From Jiangella alba (GTDB lineage: Bacteria; Actinomycetota; Actinomycetes; Jiangellales; Jiangellaceae): a stretch of DNA of 64,000 nucleotides. The stretch is from NCBI RefSeq assembly GCF_900106035.1, contig NZ_FNUC01000003.1:124001-188000 (forward strand), read 5' to 3'. This document shows, piece after piece, positions 63,204-64,000 of this stretch (position 1 is the stretch's first letter; each line of letters starts with the position of its first letter). The notes below the pieces were generated by a model, which saw nothing but the letters and a program-made list of their open reading frames with translations, made no database searches and was not told where the DNA came from. The position numbers and the translations under genes are program-made.

Positions 63204-64000
63204 TCAGCGGTTCTTCAGCGGCTCCCACCACGACCGCCCGCCGCGGTACCAGTCGACCGTCGCGGCCAGCCCGGCGGCGAAGTCCTGCCGCGGCACGTAG
63301 CCCAGCTCGGCGCGGATCTTGCCGTCGTCGACGGAGTAGCGGCGGTCGTGCGCGAGGCGGTCCTCGACGTGGTCGACGCGGTCCCAGCCGGCCCCGCAGG
63401 CGTCCAGCAGCAGGCCGGTGAGCTCTTTGTTCGTCAGCTCGCGGCCGCCGCCGATGTTGTAGATCTCGCCGGACCGGCCGCCCGAGCGGACCAGCTCGAT
63501 GCCCTGGCAGTGGTCGTCGACGTGCAGCCAGTCGCGCACGTTGAGGCCGTCGCCGTACAACGGCACGTTGAGGCCGTCGAGCAGGTTGGTCACGAACAGC
63601 GGGATGACCTTCTCGGGGTACTGGTACGGACCGTAGTTGTTCGAGCAGCGGGTGACCGACACGGGGACGCCGTGGGTGCGGTGGTAGGCGAGCGCGACGA
63701 GGTCGCTGCTCGCCTTGCTGGCGCTGTACGGCGAGTTCGGCGCGAGCAGGTGGTCCTCGGTCCACGAGCCGGACTCGATGGAGCCGTACACCTCGTCGGT
63801 GGAGACGTGCACGAAGCGGTCGACGCCGTGGCGCCGGGCGGCGTCGAGCAGCGTCTGGGTGCCGACGACGTTGGTCTCGACGAACGCGGCCGCGCCCTGG
63901 ATGGAGCGGTCGACGTGGCTCTCGGCGGCGAAGTGGACCACCTGGTCGGCGGCGGCGACGAGCTCGTCGACCAGCCCGGTGTCGAGGATGTCGCCCTTGA
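63204..64000 (-). CDS. rfbB: dTDP-glucose 4,6-dehydratase, N-terminus outside the window
   Basis: The 3' part (265 codons) of an SDR dehydratase converting dTDP-glucose to dTDP-4-keto-6-deoxyglucose, the entry to dTDP-rhamnose and other deoxysugars. Visible landmarks are VVHFAAESHVDRSI, VHVSTDEVYGSI with the catalytic Thr-Asp-Glu, and YSASKASSD with the Tyr-xxx-Lys pair. TRCSNNYGPYQYPEKVIPLF and NVRDWLHVDDHCQGI follow. The NAD-binding Gly-rich loop and the start lie beyond base 64000. An internal ATG at 63941 is not the real start, because the frame is open and conserved to the window edge. Confidence 0.93.
   Translation of the reverse strand, partial: KGDILDTGLVDELVAAADQVVHFAAESHVDRSIQGAAAFVETNVVGTQTLLDAARRHGVDRFVHVSTDEVYGSIESGSWTEDHLLAPNSPYSASKASSDLVALAYHRTHGVPVSVTRCSNNYGPYQYPEKVIPLFVTNLLDGLNVPLYGDGLNVRDWLHVDDHCQGIELVRSGGRSGEIYNIGGGRELTNKELTGLLLDACGAGWDRVDHVEDRLAHDRRYSVDDGKIRAELGYVPRQDFAAGLAATVDWYRGGRSWWEPLKNR

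Overview
The window is very GC-rich, with short intergenic gaps, GTG and TTG starts, TAnnnT -10 boxes placed directly in front of start codons, LCP proteins and a class-E-like sorting signal. This points to a high-GC Gram-positive actinomycete. The genus cannot be fixed from the sequence; a Jiangella-like or Nocardioides-like mycelial actinobacterium is a guess.

Bases 1-13460 are mostly metabolic and regulatory. A MerR regulator (cut by the window start) diverges from an ene-reductase, followed by a Nudix hydrolase and a membrane fatty-acid desaturase with a convergent TetR/Lrp regulator pair. Next come a large thiamine-diphosphate E1/transketolase-like enzyme, a PucR-type activator and a DadA-like FAD amino-acid oxidoreductase. 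Small proteins, a VOC protein, a nitrilase-family amidohydrolase and an acyl-CoA dehydrogenase follow.

Bases 13569-64000 are largely one surface-polysaccharide and cell-wall region with a few unrelated insertions. It carries three nucleotide-sugar dehydrogenases (Ugd-, WecC- and WbpA-like). All five WbpA/B/E/D/I-type steps towards UDP-2,3-diacetamido-2,3-dideoxymannuronate are present, although scattered. There is a Wzm/Wzt-type ABC exporter, two LytR-CpsA-Psr ligases, many glycosyltransferases, two membrane acyltransferases and a GtrB/YfhO-like lipid-linked decoration pair. The end of the window enters rfbB (dTDP-glucose 4,6-dehydratase). A secreted peptidoglycan amidase and a SpoIID-type protein sit in tandem, both carrying FG-GAP propellers. 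A plausible reading is that a diamino-uronic-acid-containing wall polymer is made on a lipid carrier, exported by the ABC pair, attached to peptidoglycan by LCP enzymes and decorated outside.

The most unusual element is a glycosyltransferase-like module (A, signature GPxNxAGQG) that appears alone, fused in front of a GT4 domain (A-B), and fused behind one (B-A). A stand-alone B enzyme is also present. Other notable points are a Met-rich leader peptide plus terminator ahead of a SAM-hydrolase-type gene, a repeat array built from the 3' end of a thioesterase gene, and at least twelve apparently leaderless promoters that settle start codons. Unrelated genes inside the polysaccharide region are an epoxide hydrolase, a Tat-exported metallophosphoesterase and an acetoacetate-CoA ligase. 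I saw no tRNA, rRNA, CRISPR array, prophage or transposase.
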